Source: Hydrangea macrophylla
Taxonomy: Eukaryota; Streptophyta; Magnoliopsida; Cornales; Hydrangeaceae
Reading direction: 5' to 3'
Length of the DNA stretch: 64,000 nucleotides
Assembly (NCBI GenBank): GCA_033977485.1
Contig: CM066998.1
Location: 27,281,501-27,345,500 of the forward strand
A program made the translations under genes and the position numbers. Shown here in pieces: positions 22,801 through 35,485 of this stretch (its first letter is position 1; each line of letters starts with the position of its first letter). Under the pieces are notes generated by a model. That model made no database searches and was not told the origin of the DNA. It worked only from the letters and a program-made list of their open reading frames with translations.

Positions 22801-24505
22801 TCACTTGTCCTAAGGGGTCTAAGAGTTTATTTGCATTAAAATAAAGTGGAGATATAGCTATTATAATACCCGAAAAAGATTTGTTATACGAGTATAATTT
22901 TTGGTCAGATGGAGTATCTTGATTCAGATAAAAACTTATTGCATTCTTAAAAATTGGGTTCTTGGTTCTTTTAATACCAATTTTCATACAGCCGTAAGAT
23001 AATCTGATTGGAAGCTACAAGTATGAAGCCTTTTCTATATCATGAATAATTGAAAAGAGAATACAATGAAGCCTTTTTATAGGCTTGGTTAAACCTACAC
23101 TATTATCCGTCTAATCTATGTGGGACTATTAACATTCTACCAATTACATACTATAATTACATCTCTCTCTCTCTCTCTCTCTCGCGCGCGACACTATGGG
23201 ATTTGGGGTTAAATGCTGTCTATCCCTACTATTTGGAGTAGATATTGGGTATAACAGGGATACCATGTCATAGTTGCAACGTTCCTAAACGATTTGGATA
23301 TGTTGCAGAAGTGGGAAGGGTTTTCCCTAGAAATAGGGGAGACGGATGTGCAAACAAAGAGTTTGTATTGGTTTGGGATACCATGTCATCCCAATAACCA
23401 GGGTAATAAATATTTTTCCCTACTAGGTAGATAACAAAAAGGGAAAAAAAATTTGTCTTAATTATTTGCGTGTATTTACGTAATATCTTCTACCACTCCG
23501 CTCCAAACAATATATTAGGTTGTGGATTTCAACATCATATGCCTTCGTTCTTGTGTACCTTATGGAATGAATGTAATTTTTCAGGGTTATCTAATAGGGG
23601 ACCGCCAAAAAATGAACAAAGATAATATGACTGCAACCTAATTTGGCTGTTACAACTCTATTAGAGTCTTTACATAAAATTTTGTATTTTCTCATTTTAG
23701 ATTCTTCAAAGTTTTGATAACAAATTTCAGTCTCATATTGTGACATGGTGCTTAACAATATTCTGGAGGTAACTATATGCTATTGCTATCAGAGTTTGTA
23801 AACTGTATCAGCTGGTGTTACCTATTATGTTGATTAAACATTAGACTTTATTGGACTCCTCCTTTTTGGTAAATTTTTTTATCCCAGCTCTTTGGCTACT
23901 AATTCAGATGACTAGTTGCTGATATTATAGAGAAGGTTTGTAAGTTGGTTACATGTGGTATATGAGGTATTTTTGTAAAGAATTATGGGAATTTAAAGAC
24001 TGGTTCACATAAATGCGCACTTCGGAACTTCCAGAACACCAAACGAAAAGAAGAAAAAAAATCAATGGAAGTTTTGGAGTTCAGTTCAACCTCAAGAATT
24101 GATTGATGAGTGAATTCACTCAAAAGTGCCTCAAAAGAAGACATAAACATATTATCTAGGTTCATTATTTTAGTTTAGGGCTGTGAAACATCTCGATTCT
24201 ATAAATTTGATTTAAATATAATTTATTCACTTTCTTCCCTGCCAATTTGCATTTATCTTTCTTTTTTTTTTGTGTGTGTGTGGAGTCTTTTATGTTATTT
24301 TTATTTTATGTTTTGGATTCAATTAGAAAGTTTTCTTTGTCTTCCTGGTTTATTATTTTTATAGCCGTAATTAAAAAAGTTTCCTTTATCCTTACCTTAC
24401 CATGTTAACAATTTGACAGATTAATTGTTTTTAATTCAGCTAATGCCCATGTGTTTTGGTACTCTGCTAGTAAATTCAATAACATTGCTTTTCCTTGCTT
24501 TTTAG
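19900..24505. other. CACTA internal DNA, probably including captured gene 5' region
   Basis: A CT-rich stretch with TCTCTCTCTC at 19930-20295 is followed by ACTCTGTTTGGTTGCTCAG (20418-20436) and a donor-like junction. This looks like the 5' UTR and first exon of a plant gene, but I cannot name it. Further on are a (TA)n run at 20595, a (CT)n/(CG)n run at 23162-23190, and AT-rich DNA without convincing ORFs. No transposase signature was found. Confidence 0.35.
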
Positions 24506-24652
24506 GTCAATACAGAGAATACTAAATACCCTCAAACAAGGAGTTTGAGTGGAGAAGAGAGGCAGCTCTTGTGAAAATTCCGTTTCTCATTGATGACAGA
24601 GAAGAGGGCTCTCACAAAGTTTCTCCATTGTGTGGAATGGAGTGATGTTCAG
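24506..24652 (+). pseudogene. Captured exon of VPS34-type phosphatidylinositol 3-kinase
   Basis: A 147-bp exon (49 codons) bounded by TTTTTAG and GTAAGG. It reads KYPQTRSLSGEERQLL, then an in-frame TGA (24572-24574) where VPS34 has Trp, then KFRFSLMTEKRALTKFL and HCVEWSDVQ. This is the start of the helical (PIK accessory) domain of class III PI 3-kinase, the endosomal and autophagy lipid kinase. The intact splice sites and introns show capture at the DNA level, not through a processed mRNA. The stop shows it is not a functional kinase segment. Confidence 0.85.
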
Positions 24653-25508
24653 GTAAGGAATTCTTTTTTTATTTCTCTTCTTTTTCGTTTCCACTTGCAC
24701 CTCTTTTTCTCCATATTTTTTGCAATCCTATTTTAACTTCCTTCGAATCGAAGCACTCTCCGCAAATGTAATCCTATACATATTTGATCCCCCATCCCTA
24801 CCTCGCCATGGAAAATTGCCCAAGCAAATAAAAGAAAGAAAATAACCCCATCACCCCCAATTAATGATTTAGTTGATGTTACTGCTGAATTTTCTCAGCA
24901 CCTTTTATTTACTTACTGTTTGCAAAGTAGAATCATCATCTACTTTTGGTACTACTTTTCCAGAACCTTAGAATCTTTTGTTTCTATGAAATTTTACTGC
25001 CCATTTCATACATTACTATCATAGCTGCCAATTGCATTCTACTTTATGCCATAGATTATGTTCTTCCAATTGCGTGATCCAAGGCAATGAAGGCATTTTA
25101 GCCCGAAGGAAGTTTCCTTCTGGATTATAACAATTCTGCTGAATTAGCTTGAGTTTAACCTGGTCACGATTTGCTAGAGACTTCCGTACTCATTTCATAG
25201 CAATTTGTAGTGGTGCTTCTTTGCGCATAAGTCGCTCGCTTTTTAGATGCTATGTTGTTGTTCATTTTCTGCTTGAGAGTGACTCTAGGACTTAACCCAT
25301 TTGTCAACTCTCTTGTTATCTGAATCTTATTTTCATCCACTGCTACGATTTATGAGTGGTAGAAATAATGATGAACTGCTTGGATTACCATTTTCACATT
25401 TAACTTTCTCTGGGTAAGCTGGCCACCCTTTTCACTTCAAGTTCTGCTTTGGTGCCACTGATTAATAAGAAAACCGGGCCTGAGGATTGTATGTTCATGT
25501 ATTTGCAG

Positions 25509-25604
25509 GAAGCGAAACAAACATTAGCATTGATGGGTAGGTGGGAAATGATTGATGTGTGCGATGCATTGGAACTTCTATCTCCTCTTTTTGAAAGTGA
25601 AAAA
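25509..25604 (+). pseudogene. Captured exon of VPS34-type PI 3-kinase (next helical-domain exon)
   Basis: 32 codons after a TTTGCAG acceptor and before GTTAGT: EAKQTLALMGRWEMIDVCDA, then LELLSPLFESEK. It follows directly on the preceding exon in the family's protein order (SDVQ joined to EAKQ) with phase-0 junctions, and it has no stop. The next expected family segment (starting VRAYAVSVLERAD as I recall it) was not found before the third fragment. Confidence 0.85.
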
Positions 25605-26257
25605 GTTAGTTTCACACAAGCATTTGTGTTTCTAATGTGATGACTGTAGTGACATTTTGTTAGTAGTAGATATAATTACATGTATTATTGTAGCTGTGAA
25701 ACATGGTTTAGCAGGGTTGTGAGTTAACCACAACAAAGGGTTGTTTCTATCTCCTCTAAATGGCTTGTTAAACCTAGTTAATCATTTTTGTAGTAAGATG
25801 ACGTGCATTTTGAATCATAGTGTCTTGTGATATTTTGAAGTTCATGAATGGGAAAAGCATCTGTTAATGCTGGTGTTGACAATGCAGTCACTTTTCTTTT
25901 CAAATCATTTGTGCTAAGTCACTTTCTGAGTTCTAGTTTTTTTTTTTAAAGTAGTACACCTGACACTCTGGGTGTTGCTGCAAAGAATCTCTTTAACATT
26001 CTGGGGCTTTCATATCAGCCTCCATTTTAGCTTAAAATGAATTCAGCAACCAGACTTTTAGTGATTTTCTTTTTGAGTCCAAGTCTTGCAAACCACGTTG
26101 ATATCTCTAGCTATTGTTATAATGTTTAGAGCAATGGCTTTGTTGATCAAGGAAATGAATAGCTCGGATGTCAAAGTAGTACACCTGTCTCTAGCTATTG
26201 TTTGGTAAATTGTACCTTACTTAATGATGCCATCCGAAAGTGTCCTTGAACATTGCA

Positions 26258-26330
26258 GCACAATGAAATAATGAGTTGGCTAGCTTTCTCCGGTGGTATG
26301 TTGCAGTGGAACTTCATGATCCAGCATATA
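26258..26330 (+). pseudogene. Captured fragment of VPS34-type PI 3-kinase (third exon)
   Basis: After an ATTGCAG acceptor, one frame reads NNELASFLRWYVAVELHDPAY, which corresponds to the VPS34 helical domain leading towards the kinase domain. One or more exons between it and the previous fragment are missing, so the captured copy has an internal deletion. The 3' limit is uncertain; the frame soon departs from the family. Confidence 0.75.
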
Positions 26331-27242
26331 CTAAATGCTTATGCTTGTCTTTTTGTTTAATCGTTAGCTACTTGGAGATTATATCTGTGGTTTCTTAGAA
26401 GTTTAATGATGCTTAATCAATCTTTTGAAAGGTTTATATGGCGTCCATGTTTGAGAATCAGTACAAGTTACTTACTCGATCAGGAAACAAAGTACAGGAG
26501 TTAAGTATTTCAAAATATTATTTAGAACATTAATGCCTTTTCTTCTTGATTGCAAATCTTAATTAGTTGTCAGTTTGATAATTTAACCTGCTCTGATGAA
26601 GTCATCCCGTTAGTTTGAGAAAGTTACAATCACAATGCTGGTTTGTGTCATTATATTGAAGGCCATTCATGATGCTGTACTAAGAACATTTTTAGAATGC
26701 CTAAACTTTAAACTTTTCCCTTTTTAGAAACAACATTGAGTGGGCAGTTTCTTATCTGACACCGTATATGGAGCTATTTATGATTTCATTTAAGTTACAA
26801 TTTTTTGAGCCTGCATTAGAGTTAGTAGAGAGCTTAACAAAACTATAGGTAATTTTGAGTATTTGTAGCCACACTTCTAAAGGAATTGCACCCATCGTAT
26901 GGGTGACAGACTCTAATCAAGGGTTGTCTCTGTTATATAGCAAGGGTTGAAATTGTAAACCACTTAACCAAACCCCACGAAACCTTACTCACACCTCAAA
27001 CATGCCTAAAGAAACTTGTGGGAACTAACGAAATGCATAACGGAATCACGGTTCACAAAAAATGCGAAAAAATGACTCTTTCATCATTCCAAGTCTCCGA
27101 ACACATTTTGGTCTCTCAAAACCCCCAAACATAGTTTTACTTTTTTATTATTTTATATGTACAACTAATTAATGAATTTTTTTTTCTTTTTTGTAGGTAC
27201 AAATTTTCATATTTTGATGGAAAGTTCTAACAAGTGAACCAC
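26331..27242. other. CACTA internal DNA, no gene recognised
   Basis: An open stretch at about 26432-26505 (VYMASMFENQYKLLTRSG) follows an acceptor-like GAAAG but matches nothing I know. The rest is AT-rich. The stretch ends at the insertion point of the gypsy element; ACCAC at 27238-27242 is the target duplication. Confidence 0.35.
27238..27242. repeat. Target-site duplication ACCAC (left) of gypsy element
   Basis: ACCAC precedes the 5' LTR and is repeated at 38766-38770 directly after the 3' LTR. Confidence 0.95.
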
Positions 27243-30200
27243 TGTAATGTTTCAGAATTTTAATAAGGGTAATTGGGTAATTTTGTATGTTCTATGTGGA
27301 CTGGTATTTTAATTTACTGTATTTAAATTTTTCAGAGCATGATTAAATTATTTTATTTTGTCTTTCATATGCTTTAGAAATTAATTTCTGTACCCGTGGA
27401 TGTGTTTATTTAATTTTGGGGTTACACCGTTGGGTCAAACTGTCCATTGGAGCACCAAACAGTTATTTTTGGAGAATACAAGAGAGTGGGCCCCACCCCA
27501 CTCCCTATATGGCCGGCCAAACTCTGCCCATTCCCTCATTACTCACGTTTCATTCACTCCCTCTCATTCTCTTCTTCCCTTTCAACCTTCAAGAGCCAAG
27601 AACATTCAAAGATCTTCATCCCTCCTCCATCTCTAACTTCAAGATTTCAAGAGATTGTCTAACCATCCTAGAGCTTGGAATCATCATTGGGTAAGCTTTC
27701 TAGAAAACCCCCAAATTCTAGGGTTTCACTAGATTTCGAAATTTTGGGTTTTGATTGAACTTCTTTTCTCTTTTATAGCTTCCTTGGAGTATAAAGAGTA
27801 TCTCTTTCACATCCTAACCATTTCTATGGAGGATTTCTAGTGTGGATAAGTTTTTCCAATCTCTAGCAACCTAGGGTTTACTAGCTTTATGTTTCTATCC
27901 TAACCTTGGGTTGTTATTGCTTAGTGTAGTCTTCTTGAAGCATCCTTCAAAATTTGGCAAGCTTTGGAGCTACTTGGGTTTTTCTTTTCTAGCTCTCTTG
28001 AATATTTCCTTGTTTGGAAGCTAAGCGTTGAGGTAGATTTACATTGTGCAATTATATATGCTATACTTGCCTAAGGTGTTTTGAGTTCATCTATATGTGC
28101 TAGGAGATAATTTAGACACATGCAATGGGTATTTCCCCAAAGTTGTAATGTAAGGGTTGTATGCCAAATTGTGGAATTATATGCCTTCATTGTACTAGTT
28201 GAAAGTTTGGGGAGTTAAATGTAATTAAAATGAAGTTATGAGAATAATTTAGACGCATGCATTAGGTTTTCCCCAAAGTTGTAAATTTAGGGTTATATGC
28301 CTAATTGTGAATTTACATGTTTTGGTTGTTATATAATTGATTATGTGATGCTAGACGTGCCTAGGATGCTCCCTTTATGTGTAAAAGCATGTTAGGACGT
28401 TAGTTTAGAAATCCTTGTTAGGAGTGCTATATTATGAATTTTAATTTAACTCTTGATGTCTTTAATACATGTTCAACATGCAAGAATTATTGTGTTCATT
28501 ATTTTGTTGGAGCATCTATGTTGTCATTTTAAACATTTCATGCATTGATGCCAAATCGGCAAACATTCAAATATTACGACATAAAGGTTTTATTTGAAAA
28601 AGAGAGAAAAACCCCATGTGTGGGAATTTTGGTTTAAGAAATCCTGACGTGGGTTGTGATGTGAGACAGGGAGAATGACCCTTAGAAACATTCAAACTCC
28701 AAACTATATTCGGGTAGCTCCCGGAAGTTGGTATTCTACACTCCATGCGTGGGTGGCTCATGGTCCGGTAACGAGAGAGATGTGCATTTGTCACGCATAG
28801 CCTTGCGGCTTTAAACATTTCATGGTAGTCATGGTGGCGATTCATTGCACCTCATTTCATTTTAGTCATGGATAGCATATAGATTTGTTACAATGTTGTC
28901 TACGAGCCGTCGTTCTCATAAAAACGACAAAATATTTTTCAGGTGAGCTTGATAAGATCAAATGGCACATGTGACCGACGTATAGACGTTGATGTATTTT
29001 GTTCTATTTTGAGGATTCGTGTCTACATATGTAAATGGATAGTTCTCATGTGAATTTTTGTCTTTGAGAAGTTTATAATAGTTAGAGCTCTTCAAGAAAA
29101 TTGTTGTATTACTTTTATTAAACTTCTAAAGTTTGGAATCCATAATTTTGTCATCGGAAGGTCTTGTTGTAAGTTTGATGGACAATTGTTAGTCCTTTTA
29201 TTTATGTTATGTAACTATGTTTCCGAGACCGTAGCATTTCTTCTAAAGTTTTATGTATGTGTGTGGATTTTAGTCCTTGTCGAATTCGTTTATGATTGGT
29301 TTTGTCCTTGCCGGACTCATTGTAATTGTATGGAATCCTTGCCGGATTCGTTTATGTTTGGTTTTGTCCCTACCGGACTCATTATATTTGTATGAAATCC
29401 TTGCCGGATTTGTCCATTTTGTTTTTAAAGGAAATGTTCAAAAATCTCTCCTATTCTTTTTCTCTCCTCTCCCCTCTTTGATCTCTTTCCCTTTTTCAAA
29501 TATTCTCTCCTTTTACTTATGTTGGAATTATGTATATATAGATGTTTTTAAAAGGTTTCCGAAAGTGAAAATACACATGTGTGTGTGTTTATAATACATT
29601 CCTTATATCTCTCTCCCTATCTCTCCCTATGTCTCTCTCCCAATCTCTCCCTCTCCCCTTTTTCCTCTCTTTATCTCATTCACTTCTCGTTTTTAATAAA
29701 TTTCGAGTATATGAAGTTCCGTTTGGTCTAGGCATGTGTTATATGTCATTTAGGACTTGTTTAGTCATGTATTGAGGTTTAAATTTGAGGATTTAGCATA
29801 ATTGAGAACATTTCTACAAGTTGTCAAAATGCTGTCAAAAGTTGCTGTTATAGAAAAACTGCTACTGTTTTCTTTATTTTCTGTCCAAATGGTGCAGAAT
29901 TGGAAAAAATATTATTAGACAAAAGTTGTGCAGAATCGAATTTTACATAAATTTCAAAGGACAGAATGTGAAAATTTCAAATATATAGTTACTTACGGAT
30001 GTTTCAAAATTCAGCAATTATCCAAAAACAGTCCTTATGATGTCAAAGTTGTTGTCAAATAAAAAACTGCTATTGTTATTTCAATTTTATTCCCAAACGA
30101 TGCAGAATTGGAAAAAATGTCATTAGATAAAAGTTGTTCAGAATCAAATTTTACATGGACACGCGCGAACAGAATGTGAGAATTTCAAAGATATAGTTAC

Positions 30201-30498
30201 TTACAGGTGTTTTAAAATTCAGTAACTATCTAAAAATGACCTTTTATCAAATCTATTGTATTTCCCTTTCTCCTTGAACTAGTACTTGTTCGGATAGTCT
30301 TTTAATTAAGTTTTCAAATGTTTTCATCTTTGTTGGACTTGTTAACATGTAAGCCCATCTTGGCTTATATGTTAGTAAGTCATATTTGTAGGAATCCCTG
30401 TGGGATCCCAATGTCGCTTCCGCATTTGTGATTGGATTTTACTTCTTTTTCCTCTATCTTTCCCTCTTTCCTCACGCTTCGGTTTTCGGGGCATGACA
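27243..30498 (+). repeat. 5' LTR (3256 bp)
   Basis: Starts TGTAATGTTTCAG, ends GGGGCATGACA (one change from GGGGCGTGACA in the other copies). Compared with the 3' LTR it lacks about 24 bp near 27656 and differs by roughly 2-3 percent in the stretches I compared by eye. Contains the CCTTGCCGGA array at 29275-29412. No gene inside. Confidence 0.95.
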
Positions 30499-30501
30499 GA
30501 T

Positions 30502-30513
30502 TGGTATCAAAGC
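30502..30513 (+). promoter_or_regulatory. Primer-binding site, initiator tRNA-Met type
   Basis: TGGTATCAAAGC, three bases after the 5' LTR, matches the canonical plant tRNA-iMet site TGGTATCAGAGC with one mismatch. It would prime minus-strand DNA synthesis. Confidence 0.9.
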
Positions 30514-31749
30514 TAACCGGGTTTGAATACCTAGGCGCTATGGGTGTTTACTTCGTGCTTGTTTCATTTCCGTCCATGCTTAAGCTTGTTTATTGTTTTC
30601 CGTTTATTTCATTGAGGTTGTTCGTTGAGATGATGCGATGCCGCGTGGGCATGCATAGAGGTTGAATTCCTTCAAGACCTACATGGTTACATGTTTAAGG
30701 TGTTTACATGTTTCACATTCGACGTAGTATATGCTTACATGTTTAATGTTTACATACTCCATGGGATGGCATTAGTCCTCCTATGAATTGCTTAATGTGA
30801 TTAATAGTCATTTGATTCCTCATTCAATGCTAATTGTTTTAACTATGCCGCCGTTTACTTTACATAGTGAGATGCTGCATGAGCATTTTTTTTTATTGAG
30901 TAAAAGTCTCTGGGACTTTTGTACTTACGTGCCCAGTTTACATGTTTCATATCTTACGTGTTATGTGAGTTCGTGTGAAGCCTACATGCTGTATGTATTG
31001 TGTTGTGCATTTCTTTTGGCCTTGATATGAAGGGTACGTATTTCACGCAAGGCGAGTATAATGCTAGCATGCTTAAGGTTGGATGCCTTCGAGGCTAAGT
31101 ACGTATATGCTAAGTGCTTACATGTCAGAGATCACATGTTCTATACCCGATATGCTAAGTGTTTATATGATTTTCAATCGTTCTAACATGTATTGATGCA
31201 TATTGAGTAATGCGATTCCTTGTTGTTGATGAGCATGCTTCTATGTGAATTTGATGTTTAAGTTAATGTTCACATGTGATATGTGTACATGTTCTACATG
31301 CGATGAGCTAATCGGTTCCAACATTTATATATGTTTAGGGTACATGCCAAATGCATTCATGTTTGACGTGCCCTATAGTTATGTTATAACCGTGCATATT
31401 CTCAGTGCTATGTGTTCCCATGGGTCATGATAGGCATTGATTAGTATGAATCATGATATAAATTGCTTAAGGTTGCTAGTAATCTATATTGATGTTGATT
31501 GCCTTTCTTATACTATCCTTGCCGTTTATGTTAAGTATCGAGTTGATTTACAAAGCAATATGGTATCATCGTTCGCAAATGTAAATGGAATTATGAAGGG
31601 AACCGTTATAGGTTATATGTGAACATGATTAATGTTGTGAGCTATGTGATCTCATGCTAAGTACGCGTATCCTCCAAGTGATGTGTAAATTAATGTTTAA
31701 CCTATAAAGATTCGTGCCCGGTTCACGTGGAACTATGACTTGAGTGCGT
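30514..31749 (+). other. Leader region of the gypsy element
   Basis: About 1.2 kb with many TACATGTTT and CATATG-like words and no coding signature. It lies between the primer site and the first recognisable gag remnant. Confidence 0.5.
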
Positions 31750-34700
31750 ATTTATAATTTAGAGTACCTTGGTACTATTTGAGGAGGATCTTCGAGTAGA
31801 CGCTGTAACTTTTCAGTCAGATTTAAGTGGGGGTTAGTGTTGAATACATTGACCTTGGGGAGTATGTTATAGGACACCCTCTGCCAATTGTTTCGTGAGC
31901 AGTATTTCCCGTTCGTAGTTCGTCGAGCTAAGAGGATTGAATTTTTGAAATCTTCATTAGGGAGCCGTGACAGTTTCGGAGTATAAGACTAGTCTCATTT
32001 TCAATATAACATTGGACAATAGAAGGAAGGTAAGAACTTTTGAGAATGGACTTCGTCCAGGCCTACGCACCAACGCGGTTGGATTTGAGTTGAAAGTACT
32101 TAGTAAAGTGGTTCAGAAAATATTAGTATTTGGGTATTTGAGTCCGAATAAAAGAGTTAGAGAACTTTGTGCATCGACTAAGAACAGTTAGTTGGACCAA
32201 CCCCAGTTCGTCTACCTTTTCAGCAGACTTGTAGGCCACCTTTGTTGCCACCACAGCCAACTCCTTCAACTCAGATTTTTTTTTGGCCAAGCATCCCTAA
32301 GGGGACAATAAGGACATTTTAATCTTTTCGCCGCCGCACCTTTCGTGGGTAATACTGATGCTTCTGTGATCCGAGGTAAGATGTTCGTGTTTAGTCCCAG
32401 TGCCACTATGCCTATAGATATCGGCGAATCATACCCCTTCAGATACCACCTCATGCATTATCAATGAGTTGAGGAATGAGTCACTTGGTTCCTACACCGT
32501 TAGTTGTTAATAGATACTTCCGTTGGAGGCTTGGTTCCCTTAAATCGAATGTGTCATGGCTGCGAGCTGTGATAGCTGAATAGCACACCATCTTTGATTT
32601 ATGATTGTGAGTATGGACTAGTGAGTACTTGCCAAGCACTTGTGACTTGTTTCGAGAGGAAGGTAGCTTTTGCATTACCATTCGGAAATCTAAGTTGTTT
32701 CATGGGTGATCGTATAGAGACTCCGATATACCCACTTCACAGTTGGTACAACTGTAAAAGTCATATTGACTCCTTAAATAGTTTGTTTTGTTTTCCAATG
32801 AGAATGGACCAAATTTGATTGAGTTCTCTCCCGTTGTGGATGAGTACACCGATGTGTTCCCTGAGGATTTGTATGGCTTAGTACTTCATCTATTTTGATG
32901 CCGCCGTATTATATGACATCCGCAGGGTTGAAAGAGTTAAAGACTCAGTTGGAGAACTTACAGGTTAGCGATTGCATTTGTCTTAATCAATCTCCGTGGA
33001 GAGTACCCATTTCCCTGTGCCAAGAAGATAGGTGGTTTGCTTAAGTTGAGTATTGCTTATGACATCAAATCTTGTGACTATAAGAATCAGTAGATCCTTT
33101 TGACCAACTCCGTGGTTCAACATGTTTAGTTTCAAAGGTTGATTTGAAATAGAGTTATCACCAGTTGCGCACTAGGGAACGTGAGATTTCTAAGACTACT
33201 TTCCGCCCACGTTATTGACATTGTGAATCCCTTGTTATACCATTCAGTTTGACGAACGCACCTGCTGCTTTAGTAGACTTGATAAGCCGTGTGTTTAATC
33301 CTCGCTAGGAAAAGTTTGTGATTGCGCACCGATAACTACGTGTGCCAAATCATCTAAGTGTGGATATTGATTATCCGAGGTACAAGTTTCTTGAATATGT
33401 CATTTTTGGTAATAGAGTATCCGCGAATCCTTCTAACATTGGGACCATTATAGATTTGCTTTGTATATGAGATTCATGGTTTCTCGGGACTAATAGGTGA
33501 CTACCATTACTTTGTTGGAAACGTTTCCCGTTTGGCAATTAACTTCATTGACTAAAATAGAGGTGAACTTTGTTGAGATGCTTTGGGTGAGAATGTGTTA
33601 TACCAAAGTTGCAAAACTTGTTTGACTTCGGCACCTGTTCTTATGAGCATTGAGCGTGAGTTGATTGAACTATACCATATGCTTCCTAAACGTGGATTGA
33701 ACTATCCATGACTTAGGACTAGGAGACGCCACATATGAGACATTTCTGACTCAGAGAGACATTAATTTGGGACAATGTCGTTGGGTAATTATAACTGTAA
33801 CTATAAATGTAACTTTGGATGACCTTGAGACAAGAGCAGACTATGACTTGAATTGCATTGCCACCTGAGCTAGGCTAATGTCGTGACCGAGGAGTATGAC
33901 TATGACTTAACTTTCTTACCTATGCAAGAGTGGAAAATGTTGAGACTTGCGCGTACCCTAGTGTATTTACCGGTGCAAGAGTGGAGAATACTAAGACGTT
34001 GTGATGACTTTAAGAATTGTGGTTCGGAGGCTTTTGCCCAAATTTCCTCGTTTGACTTGAATGTTTTATCAAAAGTTTTGACTTGAAGTTGTTAGTAGTA
34101 CATAAACTCGATGATGAGACCATTGCCTTAACATTTTGTATGATTAATGGAGATTTTGGACAGGATTGGAATTTTGGTGACATTAGAGGTTTAGACCTCG
34201 AGACCGAGTGTCCGTTCCCGTTGCTTGCCGTGGAGATGTGTTGAAAGAGTTCTGCCATTCCCGTTTTGCCGTACATCCGGGAGGCACAAAGATGTACCAT
34301 GATTTGTGTCGCCAGCATTAGTGGAAAGAGTTAAAGAAATCCATTGTCGAATTTATTTGAATTGCCAGCAGGTAAAGACTGACACCAGAGAATCACAGGT
34401 TTGTTACAACTGTTTTCAATTACCTATTACTGCATTTCTAGGAACTTTGCGTAAGGACAACACTCTTGTAGATCCTTGTAGATTGTTTGGACCACATCTA
34501 CACGTTTGTTACCGTTCAGAGTGACCGACATCGTAGTTTCCCTTAGTGTGATTCATGTTCGTACGATCGTGAGACGCCGTAGTGTATCAGTGTCGATGCA
34601 TTTAACCGTGATACGAAGGTTGTATTTCCTTCCTGGAAGAAATTGCAGTAAGTACGGGGTATTCAGCTCCTTCTATTCTGATTGATTTTGGAAAACATGT

Positions 34701-35380
34701 TGAGAGTAGTGTTATGACACTTAGTAGTAATTGGGAAGAACAGTTTCTGTTAGCCGAGTTACATCCAACATCAGTTATCAGATGGCACCGTTTGAGGCAT
34801 TGTATGGCCATCCGTGTTGATCGCCTTTGTGTTGGGGTGAGGTAGGTGAGACTATCCTTCATGGTCTGATATGATTAGAGAGACTTCAAAAAAGATTAAA
34901 GTAATTTGTGAGAAGTTGATTTCAGCTCAGAGTCGTCAGAAATCGTATGCCAACCGTCATCGTCATCTGCCTGTGTTTGAGATTGTTGTCCTAAGTTACA
35001 GCATTTGATCAAGTGGTAAGTTAGTGCTGCATTTGTTGAATCGTTTGAAATCCTTGAGAAGATGGCATAGTTATGAAATCCTCAGTCATTGAGAGTGCAA
35101 AATGTGTTTCATGTGTAAATACTCAGAGAAATCCTGACTGTTTTATGTGCTTGATTAGACCAATTTGCCTCTAAGTGAAGATGCTTCGTATAAGAACAAC
35201 CTGTTCAGATCCTAGAGAGGAAGGACCGTGTGTTACGAGGTAGGATAATTCTGTTGATGAGAATTCAGTAGAATCATCATGGTATTTTCGAGTCGACTTG
35301 GGAGGATGAGGGTGAAGCGAGGAAGAGTTATCCTCATCTTTTTCCCGAGTAGTGCAAGCTTCTTTACATGCTATGTGTTT
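31750..35380 (+). pseudogene. Degenerate gypsy gag-pol remnants
   Basis: Recognisable pieces occur in the expected order but in shifting frames with many stops. Gag: YFPFVVRRAKRIEFL near 31905 and FENGLRPGLR near 32038. Reverse transcriptase start: EYTDVFPEDL near 32840; RT palm: IPFSLTNAPAAFVDLISRVF at about 33237-33297. Integrase zinc region: HSRFAVHPGGTKMYHDLC at about 34255-34310; integrase end: QMAPFEALYGHPC then a stop, at about 34780. Chromodomain-like: STWEDEGEARKSYPHLFPE at about 35295-35350. It cannot encode working enzymes, so any recent movement needed a helper element. Confidence 0.8.
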
Positions 35381-35472
35381 TGATGTACTTCTTCCCTGTT
35401 ATTGTTAAGGTTAAGCAAGTCGTTGCTCCCTTTGCGTGATTGCCGTTCCGGATTCCGGGACGGAATCCTTTT

Positions 35473-35483
35473 AAGGGGGGTAG
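35473..35483 (+). promoter_or_regulatory. Polypurine tract
   Basis: AAGGGGGGTAG, two bases before the 3' LTR (35486). It is the expected plus-strand primer of an LTR retrotransposon. Confidence 0.85.
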
Positions 35484-35485
35484 AC

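Noticed and set aside
26432..26505. Possible fourth captured PI 3-kinase exon (VYMASMFENQYKLLTRSG)
   Set aside because: The segment does not resemble any part of VPS34 that I know; kept as unrecognised DNA within the CACTA.
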